Shown here: one piece after another, positions 32,064 to 41,506 of the stretch
Layout of the letters: each line of letters begins with the position of its first letter
Numbering within the stretch: position 1 is the first letter of the stretch
Source of the DNA: Capnocytophaga sp. ARDL2
GTDB taxonomy: Bacteria; Bacteroidota; Bacteroidia; Flavobacteriales; Flavobacteriaceae
DNA: 64,000 nucleotides
Reading direction: 5' to 3'
Assembly (NCBI RefSeq): GCF_041530365.1
Contig: NZ_CP168034.1
Coordinates: 2,046,001-2,110,000, forward strand
The notes under the pieces: generated by a model
What the model saw: the letters and a program-made list of their open reading frames with translations, nothing else
What the model was told of the DNA's origin: nothing
Databases searched by the model: none
Made by a program: the position numbers and the translations under genes

Positions 32064-34712
32064 TTATTCCAACTTCAACCCCATTTGTCCGTCTTCTTCG
32101 ATTTGTAATATACTTTCGTCCAAATCTTCAAAAAGTGTAGTTGATACTTCTTCTACTGGTGGCTCGTAGGGTAATGATTCTAATAAATTGATGTTTTTTA
32201 TTTTGTCTGAGGTCAATTGATTTCCTTGGGCTTTAATACCTTTTACAGCAATAAATTCTTCAAAATTTACCGTAATTGATTCTTTTTGCACTCCTTTACT
32301 CTTGGCAAAAATCACCTCGGCCATTGGTCGATAATCCGTGGAAACTATTTCCAATCTCGCATACGGATGTTCGGAAATAAACAATTCTTCTTTGTTTTCG
32401 TTTTCAACCATAAAACGTTTTACAAAATATTTGTCTTTTTCTGGATCAAAATAGATAGCTGAAATCGGCTTGCCTTTAATCCATTTTTCCAACACAATCA
32501 TATCATCATCAAAATGTGTGGTCAATTCTGGAACGATGGTTTTCAATTTTCCTGATTGTGAAATAATCAATAAGCGATCTTCTGGCTTGAATTCGCCCAA
32601 CAACTCCCCTCTTCCATCTACATTCAATCGCATAACGGCATCGTCAAACCAAATTTTTCTTGGTCGTAGGGTTGATATTCCCTTTTCTTTCAATTCAATT
32701 TTCTTTATCGAATATTTAGACACTAAATTTCCTTTCGACGAACGACCTTTGATGAGCAATTCTGCAAAATCTAAGTCGAATTTCAACTTTTTCACATTGC
32801 TCAATTGTCGTAACAATACAGTTACCACCTCGGCTTCACCGTTTGGATTGGCTGAGAAATACAAAATCTGAGAACCTGGTTTTCCTTGGGTTAAATCATA
32901 CACTTTATCACGAGTTACCCCATTGACATTGAAGCGTTTTACATACGATGCACCGCTTTTTCCATCTCGGTAAATCATATTGTAAATGGTGCGTTTGTCG
33001 TTTTTGTCAAACACCGCTACATGGATTATATCTTTTCCTATGAATTTTTTATCATCTACTTTGGTAATCACCATTTCACCATTTCGCAAAAAGACAACCA
33101 CATCGTCTATATCCGAACAATCTGCTACATATTCGTCTTTTTTCAAACCTGTTCCGATAAATCCTTCGGCTCTGTTTACATATAATTTGGTATTTCTCAA
33201 CACCACTTTTGTTGCCTCGATGGTATCGAAACTACGCAATTCGGTTTTTCGTTCTTTTCCTTTACCGTATTTTTCTTTCAACTGCGAAAAATAATTGATA
33301 GCAAAGTCGATGATGTGTTCAATATTGTATTTTACACGCTCTATATCGCCTTCCAAAGCATCGATTTTTTCTTGGGCTTTATCAAGGTCAAATCGAGAAA
33401 TTCTCTTGATTCGTATTTCGGTCAATCGCACCAAATCGTCTTGAGTTACCGCTCTACGCAAGTGTCCGATATGAGGTTGTAGTCCTGTATCGATGGCGTG
33501 TAATACACCTTCCCAGGTTTCCTCTTCCTCGATGCGGTGATAGATGCGATTTTCGATAAAGATGCGTTCCAAATTGGCATAATGCCACATTTCTTCCAAT
33601 TCGCCCAACTCGATTTCCAATTCTTTTTTGAGCAAATCCACCGTTTGATGAGTAGAGCGTTTCAACATTTCAGACACACCGATAAACAATGGTTTATTGT
33701 CTTGAATCACACACCCCAATGGAGCAATCGACACCTCACAATTGGTAAAGGCATACAACGCATCTATGGTTTTGTCTGGCGAAACACCCGACGGAAGATG
33801 AATGAGGATTTCTACTTCTGCTGCGGTATTGTCCTCTATTTTCTTGATTTTGATTTTTCCTTTTTCATTGGCTTTCAATATACTATCAATCAATGAAGAA
33901 GTATTGGTAGAAAACGGAATTTGTGTAATCACCAGCGTACTCTTGTCTAACTGACTGATTTTTGCACGAACTCTCACACGACCGCCTCGCATACCGTCAT
34001 TGTAGTTGGATACATCGGCAATCCCCTGTGTTGGAAAATCGGGATATAAGGTAAATGGTTTATTTTTAAGTATTTTTATAGACGCATCAATCAATTCGTT
34101 GAAGTTGTGTGGCAATACTTTGGTCGAAAGCCCCACGGCAATTCCCTCGGCTCCTTGAGCCAATAGCAACGGAAATTTCACTGGCAAATTGATGGGTTCG
34201 TTTTTACGACCATCATACGACAATTGCCAATGCGTAATCTTTGGAGAATACAATACTTCCAAGGCAAATTTACTCAAACGAGCCTCTATATACCTCGATG
34301 CCGCTGCTTCGTCGCCTGTATAAACATTACCCCAGTTTCCTTGAGTATCAATCAACAAATCTTTTTGACCAATCTGAACAATGGCATCGGCGATACTCTG
34401 ATCTCCGTGTGGGTGGTATTGCATGGTATGCCCCACCACATTGGCTACTTTGTTGTACCTACCGTCATCTAACTCTTTCATAGAGTGCATAATACGCCTT
34501 TGAACGGGTTTAAAACCGTCTTCGATAGCGGGTACAGCTCGTTCCAAAATCACATACGAAGCATAGTCGAGAAACCATTCTTGGTACATACCCGTTACAC
34601 GGATAATACTCTCATTGGCAGGTTCTATCGGCTCGTTTTGCAATTCGTTTTCTTCATTTTCTAAGGGAGAAAGATTTGCATCTATTGGGTCTTGATTGAT
34701 TTCGTTACTCAT
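32064..34712 (-). CDS. parC: DNA topoisomerase IV subunit A
   Basis: The subunit breaks and rejoins DNA for decatenation, with ParE as the ATPase partner. About 882 residues from the ATG at 34712 (MSNEINQD); an ATG 45 bases upstream is unlikely. The catalytic Tyr is residue 141 in AASRYIEARLSKFA, and the winged-helix entry DGFKPVQRRIMHSM (~65-78) is typical. The C-terminal ~350 residues form the beta-pinwheel region. parE lies ~270 bases upstream, so it is read first. Confidence 0.9.
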   Translation of the reverse strand: MSNEINQDPIDANLSPLENEENELQNEPIEPANESIIRVTGMYQEWFLDYASYVILERAVPAIEDGFKPVQRRIMHSMKELDDGRYNKVANVVGHTMQYHPHGDQSIADAIVQIGQKDLLIDTQGNWGNVYTGDEAAASRYIEARLSKFALEVLYSPKITHWQLSYDGRKNEPINLPVKFPLLLAQGAEGIAVGLSTKVLPHNFNELIDASIKILKNKPFTLYPDFPTQGIADVSNYNDGMRGGRVRVRAKISQLDKSTLVITQIPFSTNTSSLIDSILKANEKGKIKIKKIEDNTAAEVEILIHLPSGVSPDKTIDALYAFTNCEVSIAPLGCVIQDNKPLFIGVSEMLKRSTHQTVDLLKKELEIELGELEEMWHYANLERIFIENRIYHRIEEEETWEGVLHAIDTGLQPHIGHLRRAVTQDDLVRLTEIRIKRISRFDLDKAQEKIDALEGDIERVKYNIEHIIDFAINYFSQLKEKYGKGKERKTELRSFDTIEATKVVLRNTKLYVNRAEGFIGTGLKKDEYVADCSDIDDVVVFLRNGEMVITKVDDKKFIGKDIIHVAVFDKNDKRTIYNMIYRDGKSGASYVKRFNVNGVTRDKVYDLTQGKPGSQILYFSANPNGEAEVVTVLLRQLSNVKKLKFDLDFAELLIKGRSSKGNLVSKYSIKKIELKEKGISTLRPRKIWFDDAVMRLNVDGRGELLGEFKPEDRLLIISQSGKLKTIVPELTTHFDDDMIVLEKWIKGKPISAIYFDPEKDKYFVKRFMVENENKEELFISEHPYARLEIVSTDYRPMAEVIFAKSKGVQKESITVNFEEFIAVKGIKAQGNQLTSDKIKNINLLESLPYEPPVEEVSTTLFEDLDESILQIEEDGQMGLKLE

Positions 34713-34980
34713 TTTTGATTTTCGTAAAATATTTTTTGGGTTTACGCAGATTTTCAATTGAAATCACTTTGCGTTTACTTTGATTTTAGCAGATAACACA
34801 GATTTTCACACTATTATGAATAAACCTACTGTTTAAAATACACCTAGGGTGTTAGAAATATAGCCACGAATTACATAATTTTTCATATTTTTTTCACCTA
34901 CGGTATTTGAATTTACACAAATTATTTCGCTCTGTCGGCTTTGCCTCTTATCTTAATACTTGATACTTAATACTAAAAAA

Positions 34981-36834
34981 CTACTTCTCTACTTCGTCTA
35001 ATTCTACTTTTAGATTGTTGATGATAAATTCCTGACGGTCTGGAGTATTTTTCCCCATATAAAATTCCAACAACTGCTCAATGGACATTGATTTGTCGAG
35101 CATTACTGGGTCTAAACGAATGTCTTCGCCTATGAAATTTTTAAATTCGTCAGGTGAAATTTCCCCCAATCCTTTAAATCGAGTGATTTCTGGTTTGGGT
35201 TTCAATTCTTCAATGGCTGCAATACGCTCTTCTTCGGTGTAGCAATAAATGGTTTTCTTTTTATTTCTCACACGAAACAAAGGTGTTTGCAATATATATA
35301 AATGTCCGTCTTTGATTAATTCTGGGAAAAATTGCAAGAAAAAGGTAATCATCAACAGGCGAATGTGCATTCCATCGACATCGGCATCGGTTGCCAATAC
35401 AATATTGTTGTATCGCAAATCGCCCATGTCTTCTTCTATATTCAATGCAGCTTGTAGCAAATTGAATTCCTCGTTTTCATATACAATTTTTTTGGTCATT
35501 CCGTAAGTATTGAGTGGTTTTCCACGCAAACTAAACACGGCTTGAGTATTTACATCTCGAGATTTGGTAATCGACCCGGAAGCCGAATTTCCCTCTGTGA
35601 TAAACAGCGTACTTTCTAAATATCTTGGATTTTTTACATCGGTCAAATGAATACGGCAATCACGCAATTTTTTGTTGTGCAAACTTGCCTTTTTTGCTCG
35701 TTCTTTTGCCAATTTTCTGATACCAGACAATTCTTTTCGTTCGCGTTCGGCTTGAAGAATTTTTCTGAGCAATGCATCGGCAACTTCTGGATTTTTGTGC
35801 AAGAAATTGTCCAAATGCGTTTTCACGAAATCGTTGATGTATGTTCGTACCGTTGGCAAATCAGGTCCCATATCGGTAGAACCCAATTTGGTTTTGGTTT
35901 GTGATTCAAACACCGGCTCTTCTACCTTGATAGAAATAGCCGCCACGATAGACTTACGAATGTCTGATGCCTCAAAGTTTTTGTTGTAAAATTCTTTCAG
36001 CGTACGCACCACCGCCTCTCTAAAAGCTGCTAAATGCGTACCCCCTTGCGTAGTATTTTGTCCGTTTACAAAAGAAAAATACTGTTCGGAATATTGTGTT
36101 TTACTGTGAGTTAAAGCCAATTCTATGTCATAACCTTTTAGGTGAACAATAGGATAAATGGCTTCCTCTTGGGTAATATTTTCTTCTAATAAATCTTTTA
36201 ATCCGTTTTCAGAAACAAATTTTTCGCCGTTGAAAATTATGGTCAATCCCGTGTTGAGATAACAATAATTTTTCAACATGCGTTCTATGTATTCTCGTCT
36301 GTATTTGTAATTTTTGAAAATTGTATCATCGGCAATAAACGAAACTTTTGTACCTTTTCTGCGAGTGGTTTCTGTGATAGGTTCTTCTTGGGTGAGATTT
36401 CCTGCCGAAAACTCAGCCGCTTTCAGTTGATTATCACGCACTGATTCTACACGGAAATAAGTAGAAAGGGCATTTACTGCCTTGGTACCTACTCCGTTGA
36501 GTCCGACAGATTTTTTAAAGGCTTTGGAATCGTATTTTCCACCGGTATTCATTTTAGACACTACATCTACCACTTTCCCCAACGGAATACCACGACCATA
36601 ATCGCGTACGGTTACGGTTTTGTCTCTCAGGGTAACCTCGATGGTCTTACCAGTACCCATAACAAATTCGTCGATACTGTTATCGATTACCTCTTTTATC
36701 AAGATGTAGATACCATCATCGGGTGTAGAACCATCTCCGAGTTTTCCGATATACATACCCGGACGCATACGGATATGCTCTTTCCAGTCGAGTGATCGGA
36801 TATTATCTTCGGTATATTGTGTGTTTTGCTCCAT
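34981..36834 (-). CDS. parE: DNA topoisomerase IV subunit B
   Basis: The ATPase subunit has 617 residues. The GHKL ATP site shows [19 protein letters not shown] and [14 protein letters not shown]. The TOPRIM domain has [13 protein letters not shown] and [15 protein letters not shown], and the closing motif [13 protein letters not shown] is complete. It lies upstream of parC on the same strand. Length is normal for ParE and shorter than GyrB, supporting topoisomerase IV over gyrase. Confidence 0.92.
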   Translation of the reverse strand: MEQNTQYTEDNIRSLDWKEHIRMRPGMYIGKLGDGSTPDDGIYILIKEVIDNSIDEFVMGTGKTIEVTLRDKTVTVRDYGRGIPLGKVVDVVSKMNTGGKYDSKAFKKSVGLNGVGTKAVNALSTYFRVESVRDNQLKAAEFSAGNLTQEEPITETTRRKGTKVSFIADDTIFKNYKYRREYIERMLKNYCYLNTGLTIIFNGEKFVSENGLKDLLEENITQEEAIYPIVHLKGYDIELALTHSKTQYSEQYFSFVNGQNTTQGGTHLAAFREAVVRTLKEFYNKNFEASDIRKSIVAAISIKVEEPVFESQTKTKLGSTDMGPDLPTVRTYINDFVKTHLDNFLHKNPEVADALLRKILQAERERKELSGIRKLAKERAKKASLHNKKLRDCRIHLTDVKNPRYLESTLFITEGNSASGSITKSRDVNTQAVFSLRGKPLNTYGMTKKIVYENEEFNLLQAALNIEEDMGDLRYNNIVLATDADVDGMHIRLLMITFFLQFFPELIKDGHLYILQTPLFRVRNKKKTIYCYTEEERIAAIEELKPKPEITRFKGLGEISPDEFKNFIGEDIRLDPVMLDKSMSIEQLLEFYMGKNTPDRQEFIINNLKVELDEVEK

Positions 36835-36943
36835 GAAAATACAGTTTGATGAGAATATAGTGCAAATATAATAAATTTTAATGAGTAGTAATCAGGTATA
36901 AACAGGTGGATTTAGAATGTAGTATATTTTGATATTTTACAAG

Positions 36944-36972
36944 AAAAAAGCAGTCCTTTTAGACTGCTTTTA
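36944..36972. terminator. Terminator downstream of the OmpA-like gene
   Basis: AAAAAGCAGTC pairs with GACTGCTTTT across a short loop. It lies between the divergent start of parE and the 3' end of the minus-strand OmpA-like gene. Confidence 0.75.
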
Positions 36973-37015
36973 TTTAAACGTTAAACAATTAATTATTATA
37001 AAATCAAACAACTTC

Positions 37016-37711
37016 TTAATAACTATTTGCTTCTTTTCTTGCTGCTTCGATCATATCATCATTTGCAACAATTGCAAATTCAACACGACGGTTTTGAGCA
37101 CGACCTTCAGCCGTATCATTAGATGCAACTGGGTCAGCTGCTCCCATTCCTTTTGTATTGATACGTTTTGTACCGATACCTTGAGAAACTAAATATTTTT
37201 TTACAGCATCAGCTCTACGTTGAGACAATTTTACATTGTATTCATCTTTACCTACGCTATCAGTATATCCATAAATCATCACTTCCGTTTGGTGATTGTC
37301 AATAAACACTTTAGAGATTTTTTTCAAATTACTTTGAGCAGTAGAAGTCAAATCAGAAGAGTCAAAACCAAAATTAACAGTATTTTCTTTCAATACTACA
37401 CGGATTCCTTCTCCTACTCTTTCTACTTCAGCACCAGGCAAAGTAGCTTGAATATCTTGAGCTTGTTTATCCATTTTACGTCCGATGATAGCACCTGCAG
37501 TCCCACCAACAACTCCTCCTAAAACAGCTCCTAAAGCACTGTTTTTATTTTTTACATTGTTTCCTACTACTCCACCTAAGATAGCTCCAGCGGCAGCACC
37601 TACTGTAGCACCTCTTTGAGTATTGTCACTGTTTTTTACAGCATTACAGCTTGTCATTACAGATCCTAAAACCATAGAACCTACCAATAAACTAATTCCT
37701 ACTTTTTTCAT
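37016..37711 (-). CDS. OmpA-family outer-membrane lipoprotein with glycine zipper
   Basis: Its 231 residues begin with a lipoprotein signal peptide (lipobox ...MTSC, Cys ~21). Residues ~30-80 are a Gly/Ala-rich zipper (GATVGAAAGAILGGVVGN...GGVVGGTAGAIIG) that probably inserts in or spans a membrane. Residues ~105-220 are an OmpA-like peptidoglycan-binding domain (NFGFDSSDLTSTAQSNLKKI, GYTDSVGKDEYNVKLSQRRA, GRAQNRRVEFAI). It tethers outer membrane to cell wall. The lipocalin-like gene upstream may be cotranscribed. Confidence 0.88.
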   Translation of the reverse strand: MKKVGISLLVGSMVLGSVMTSCNAVKNSDNTQRGATVGAAAGAILGGVVGNNVKNKNSALGAVLGGVVGGTAGAIIGRKMDKQAQDIQATLPGAEVERVGEGIRVVLKENTVNFGFDSSDLTSTAQSNLKKISKVFIDNHQTEVMIYGYTDSVGKDEYNVKLSQRRADAVKKYLVSQGIGTKRINTKGMGAADPVASNDTAEGRAQNRRVEFAIVANDDMIEAARKEANSY

Positions 37712-37732
37712 ATTACACTACTTTTTGTATTA

Positions 37733-38197
37733 TTATTTTCCGTTTTTTTCAAATGTGTACGTGATCGTTGCCTCTGTAGAGTTGTCAATCAACTTGAATG
37801 ATTCTTTGGTTACATCATACAAATACATTGCATACCCCTCTTTCATATCTTTTGCTTTTACACCATCAACAAATTTTAACTGAAAGGTTCCATCCTGTTT
37901 TACATTCCAAACAAAATTTGAAGTAAATTCAGGACATTGGCTACCTGTACCTTGCATAGTCAACACACCTTTATTGTTGTTAGGTACAAATTTCCAAACA
38001 GTACCTTCAAAACACGAAGCATCTGCTACATGAAAAGGTTTTACTCTGTAATTTTCAGACACACTTACACGTGCTAATGTCCACTCTCCTTTCAATTTGA
38101 TTTGAGTTGGCACATCATTTTTATTTGCTGTTGCAGATTTACATCCTACAAATCCCAATGAGAAAACTGCTGCAAGCATAAAAACTGTTTTTTTCAT
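37733..38197 (-). CDS. Lipocalin-like lipoprotein
   Basis: It encodes 154 residues from the ATG at 38197 (MKKTVFML). A lipoprotein signal ends at GFVGC. The mature part (LKGEWTLARVSV...GTVWKFVPNNNKGVLTMQG...ATITYTFEKN) has the short-strand pattern of small Bacteroidota lipocalin-like proteins. It probably binds a small ligand or aids the envelope; no ligand can be named. It is followed 22 bases later by the OmpA-like gene on the same strand. Confidence 0.75.
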   Translation of the reverse strand: MKKTVFMLAAVFSLGFVGCKSATANKNDVPTQIKLKGEWTLARVSVSENYRVKPFHVADASCFEGTVWKFVPNNNKGVLTMQGTGSQCPEFTSNFVWNVKQDGTFQLKFVDGVKAKDMKEGYAMYLYDVTKESFKLIDNSTEATITYTFEKNGK

Positions 38198-38444
38198 ATT
38201 CAAATGATTTTTTATTTATAGGCAAATATAAACAATAATCATACCTTTCTACTGAATTTATTATATTTTTTAACAGTTTTTTTTACTTATCATTACATAA
38301 AACAATAATCTTTTCAACAAAACTCAATTTTACTTTCAATTCAAAATATTAATAGCTAAAAAAAGGTTATAAATTATTATACAATTCATTTTCAGAAACA
38401 TAATTTCTTTATGTAAAATTTCAAATAAAATTTCATAAAAATTA

Positions 38445-38477
38445 TTTGCATAATCAAAAACAAAATTCTATCTTTGC
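38445..38477 (+). promoter_or_regulatory. Promoter of tRNA-Pro
   Basis: TTTG at 38445-38448 and TATCTTTG at 38470-38477 with 21 bases between. The tRNA starts 16 bases downstream. The ~250 bases before this are AT-rich and hold no gene. Confidence 0.65.
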
Positions 38478-38492
38478 AAAGAATTTTTCAGA

Positions 38493-38567
38493 CGGGGTGT
38501 AGCGTAGCCCGGTTATCGCGCTTGGTTTGGGACCAAGAGGTCGCAGGTTCGAATCCTGCCACCCCGA
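38493..38567 (+). tRNA. tRNA-Pro (anticodon TGG)
   Basis: The acceptor stem pairs CGGGGTG with CACCCCG, discriminator A38567. The anticodon stem-loop is CTTGGTTTGGGACCAAG with anticodon TGG. The T-arm GCAGGTTCGAATCCTGC is complete. CCA is not encoded. Confidence 0.95.
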
Positions 38568-38569
38568 CA

Positions 38570-38601
38570 ACTGCAAAATAATATTTTGCAGTTTTTTTTT
38601 A
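38570..38601 (+). terminator. Terminator after tRNA-Pro
   Basis: ACTGCAAAAT pairs with ATTTTGCAGT across a 3-base loop, followed by nine T. It precedes the ftsB-like start by 13 bases. Confidence 0.85.
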
Positions 38602-38613
38602 TCATCACTCAGT

Positions 38614-38937
38614 ATGTACAACTCTATCCAGTCATTTTTTAAGAAAAAAAAATATGGTAAACGTGCTCTCGTTCTTATCATTAGTACGTTGTTTTTCCTT
38701 GCATGGGTGTTGTTTTTAGATACTTATTCTTACAGTGATCGATTGAAAATTACCAAAGCCATTGACAGGCTAAACGAGGATAAAAAATATTATTTGGAAC
38801 AAATAGAATTGGATAAAGCTGAAATAAAACGTCTGGAAAATATCGAAGAACTAGAAAAACATGCTCGACAAAAGTACTTTATGAAACGTACAAACGAGGA
38901 TATTTACATCATAGAAATCGACGAACAATACAAATAA
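38614..38937 (+). CDS. FtsB/DivIC-family septum formation protein
   Basis: I take the ATG at 38614 (MYNSIQSF, 107 residues), because the longer open frame runs back through tRNA-Pro. One membrane helix (ALVLIISTLFFLAWVLFLD, ~18-36) is followed by a coiled coil (~45-85) and the motif ELEKHARQKYFMKRTNEDIYII, typical of FtsB/DivIC proteins of the divisome. Gene order ftsB, mutA, mutB is common in flavobacteria. Confidence 0.82.
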   Translation: MYNSIQSFFKKKKYGKRALVLIISTLFFLAWVLFLDTYSYSDRLKITKAIDRLNEDKKYYLEQIELDKAEIKRLENIEELEKHARQKYFMKRTNEDIYIIEIDEQYK

Positions 38938-38940
38938 TCA

Positions 38941-40257
38941 ATGTCCACTCCTTTTGATTTCCCTTATATCTCTGCTAAACAATGGAAAAATTCTATTCAA
39001 TTTCAATTGGACGGAGAGGATTATGCTACGCTAATCAAAAAAACTACTGACCAGGTTTCTATCAAACCGTTTTATCACCCAGATGAAGATTTTCACACTT
39101 TAAACTGGAAAATAAACACTCAACTTTCGTTGTGTTTTCCTCTTTTTTTTCATCCAGAAAGAAATTTTTCAATCGATGCTTCAGAGTTTAATTATAGTCA
39201 AAACATTTCTTGGCATTTTTCTTCTAAGCTTTCTTTGATTGAAAATACTTTTTCTTTACCAAAAGATATTCATCAGCAATTTGTCTTTTTTAATAAGTAC
39301 GACGAAAATTCGGTTATTTCTTTTTATAAAAAATATTCTTCATCAAACATTCATTTGGCTTATGACCCAATTTATCATTTGGCAAAAGAAGGAAATTTTT
39401 ATGACAATTATAAAAATGACATCAAACTTTATAAAACAATTTCAACCCAGTTTTCTAAATTTTTTTCTCTATTTATAGACACTACAATTTATGCTCAATC
39501 GGGTGCAACTGACGTACAGCAAATTGCTTTTTCTTTAGCTCATCTCAATGAATATTTGACAATTATACCAAATTTTGAAGGAAAAATCATAATAAAATGG
39601 GCGATTGGAACTGACTTTTGGGTAGAAACAGCAAAATTTCAAGCGTTTGAATATTTATTACAAATTTTACTTGCTGAATATTCTACCAACTGTTCGTATG
39701 AATTTTTCACAACTGCGTCCAATCGTTGGACTTGTAATATCAATAGTGAATGGAACGAACTCGCACTAAACAATGCCTTACAAATCGCTCATACAATAAA
39801 TAGTAGTTTTCACGAAATTCGAACAGCAAATCAAAAATCGAAACGAGATTTTAACGAAAACAAAATAGCATACAATCGTAGTAAAAAAATGCTCGATGAA
39901 TGGTCACTCCCTACTACAAATACTTTATTTACAAATAGTTTGAGTGTACAATTGGCAGAAAAATCGTGGGAATTATTCAAAAAAATCGAGAGAAATGACG
40001 GTCTTATTTCTCAATTGTTTAAAGGTACTATTCAAAAATCTATTGCTGAAGCGGAACTAAAATCGACGGAAAAATTTTTAAATAACAACAAAGAGTATTT
40101 CATTAGTTTTGAACCTATTGCAAAAGAATACATACAAAATCATACAATGTATTTCAAAAAGATTTTAAGTAAAAATATAAGAAAAACAAAAATACGTCCG
40201 ATTATAGAAAAAAATGTATGGACACCTTTTTATCGAAACATTTTTTATAAAAAATAA
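38941..40257 (+). CDS. Methylmalonyl-CoA mutase small-subunit-like protein, diverged
   Basis: Its 438 residues follow the family through the N-terminus (FPYISAKQWKNSIQFQLDGEDYATL, then SIKPFYHPDEDF), the barrel strand IDTTIYAQSGATDVQQIAFSLAHLNEYL and KWAIGTDFWVETAKFQAFEYLLQIL, and the tail SLSVQLAEKSWELFKKIE...KGTIQKSIAEAE. The segment after ~260 (where homologues read HCETS-type motifs and AYDALYH) is poorly kept. In the normal enzyme this subunit is structural and the large subunit binds B12. Its partner here is greatly shrunken, so the pair is probably not a working mutase. Confidence 0.7.
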   Translation: MSTPFDFPYISAKQWKNSIQFQLDGEDYATLIKKTTDQVSIKPFYHPDEDFHTLNWKINTQLSLCFPLFFHPERNFSIDASEFNYSQNISWHFSSKLSLIENTFSLPKDIHQQFVFFNKYDENSVISFYKKYSSSNIHLAYDPIYHLAKEGNFYDNYKNDIKLYKTISTQFSKFFSLFIDTTIYAQSGATDVQQIAFSLAHLNEYLTIIPNFEGKIIIKWAIGTDFWVETAKFQAFEYLLQILLAEYSTNCSYEFFTTASNRWTCNINSEWNELALNNALQIAHTINSSFHEIRTANQKSKRDFNENKIAYNRSKKMLDEWSLPTTNTLFTNSLSVQLAEKSWELFKKIERNDGLISQLFKGTIQKSIAEAELKSTEKFLNNNKEYFISFEPIAKEYIQNHTMYFKKILSKNIRKTKIRPIIEKNVWTPFYRNIFYKK

Positions 40258-40272
40258 TTCACAAAACTAATT

Positions 40273-40956
40273 ATGCGAAAAAATTTTCAAAATACTCATC
40301 TAAACATCACATCTTCTGATTTTGAACATTTTCCTCAACTGTTTACAGCTGCTGGTTTTTCGCCATATATCCGTGGATATGAAGTGTTGCCAAAGTCTGT
40401 AATAAAATGCTATTCTTTTGAAAAGGAAAAAAACTACTTTATTGACAGCAATCAATCTTCAAAGGTTCAAAAGATAGTTTTTGATTTAGAAAGCAAAGTT
40501 CCAACAATTGAAATAATAAATTCAAATGAAAAAATTGTTTATTGTTGCAATCATCAAACTATAGAGGAATTGAACAATTTTATTGACTTTTTTATTAAAA
40601 ATTACTCAAAAAACACTATTTTCGGTATTAATTTCACAAAAAATCTCATTAAAAACATTGCACTAGTTCGTGCGTTAAGAGCTCATTTTTCGCAAATCAA
40701 CCCTGCTTTCAAACCAGAAATTGCCTTTATAGTTTCGGAGGAAAACATTCAACTTTCTGATTATTTTTCTACGATAAAAACAGCGAGTGAATGTGAAATT
40801 ACTTCTATATTTTTCAACGAAATTCCAACTATTCAACCAGCAACTCAGTCCTTATTTTCATCATCATTTTCTCACCCTATCGACCCTTGGGCTGGAAATG
40901 ATGAAGTAGAACAATTTACTTTGGAATTTATTGTAATGTTACAAAACAACTTATAA
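40273..40956 (+). CDS. Shrunken methylmalonyl-CoA mutase large-subunit-like protein
   Basis: It has only 227 residues against about 700 for MutB. AGFSPYIRGYEVLP resembles the MutB start (GLPPFTRGPYATMY), and SHPIDPWAG resembles the segment TKTVDPWAG that follows the barrel. Most of the barrel and its catalytic motifs, and the whole C-terminal B12-binding domain (DxHxxG), are absent. Yet the frame is open with no nonsense codons, so it is either an unusual reduced protein or a pseudogene with in-frame loss. It follows the small-subunit-like gene by 15 bases. Confidence 0.5.
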   Translation: MRKNFQNTHLNITSSDFEHFPQLFTAAGFSPYIRGYEVLPKSVIKCYSFEKEKNYFIDSNQSSKVQKIVFDLESKVPTIEIINSNEKIVYCCNHQTIEELNNFIDFFIKNYSKNTIFGINFTKNLIKNIALVRALRAHFSQINPAFKPEIAFIVSEENIQLSDYFSTIKTASECEITSIFFNEIPTIQPATQSLFSSSFSHPIDPWAGNDEVEQFTLEFIVMLQNNL

Positions 40957-41412
40957 TTGTTTCATATTTTCGGCAAATTTTGCTCGAATATCCATATAAT
41001 TTTTAAAATACGTACTCGAAAAAACCACCAAAGGCGTTTGATTAGAAACCAAATAACAATATTCTTGGTGACGTCCTCGCGTACGAAAATTTCTTAATAC
41101 AAAACCATCAAAATCTGAATACGCATATACATACGTACGTCCCAAACCTAAAAACTTTTTTACTTCAAATCCGTTTTCAGTAAACGAAATTTTTGCCATT
41201 CGCATATTGATTTCTACAAAAAGTCCCCAAAAAAGCACAAAAAAATTGATGATTCCTAAAAATACATAAAAAACCGTCAATCCCCAATTTCCATCTAAAT
41301 ATTGAAACACCTGTTCTATATTTGAAAATTTATACAACAAAAATTGAATAAGTGGAAATGTAATAATTAAAAGGGCATAAAAATATGCGGTTGTTGTAAA
41401 TTGAGATTTCAT
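40951..41412 (-). CDS. Small membrane protein with PH-like domain
   Basis: The product has 153 residues with two membrane helices (~9-27 and ~45-68) and a soluble C-terminal part (AKISFTENGFEVKKFLGLGRTYVYAYSDFDGFV) of the kind seen in bacterial PH-domain membrane proteins. It overlaps the 3' end of the MutB-like gene by 6 bases on the opposite strand. Function unknown. Confidence 0.6.
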   Translation of the reverse strand: MKSQFTTTAYFYALLIITFPLIQFLLYKFSNIEQVFQYLDGNWGLTVFYVFLGIINFFVLFWGLFVEINMRMAKISFTENGFEVKKFLGLGRTYVYAYSDFDGFVLRNFRTRGRHQEYCYLVSNQTPLVVFSSTYFKNYMDIRAKFAENMKQL

Positions 41413-41506
41413 ATTTTAGAGATATTTTTACAAATGTAATTTGAATTTATCTTTTTCGAGAAATTTCCTATCAAATTTCTTAGTATTTTTGCCAAATTTA
41501 AAAATT

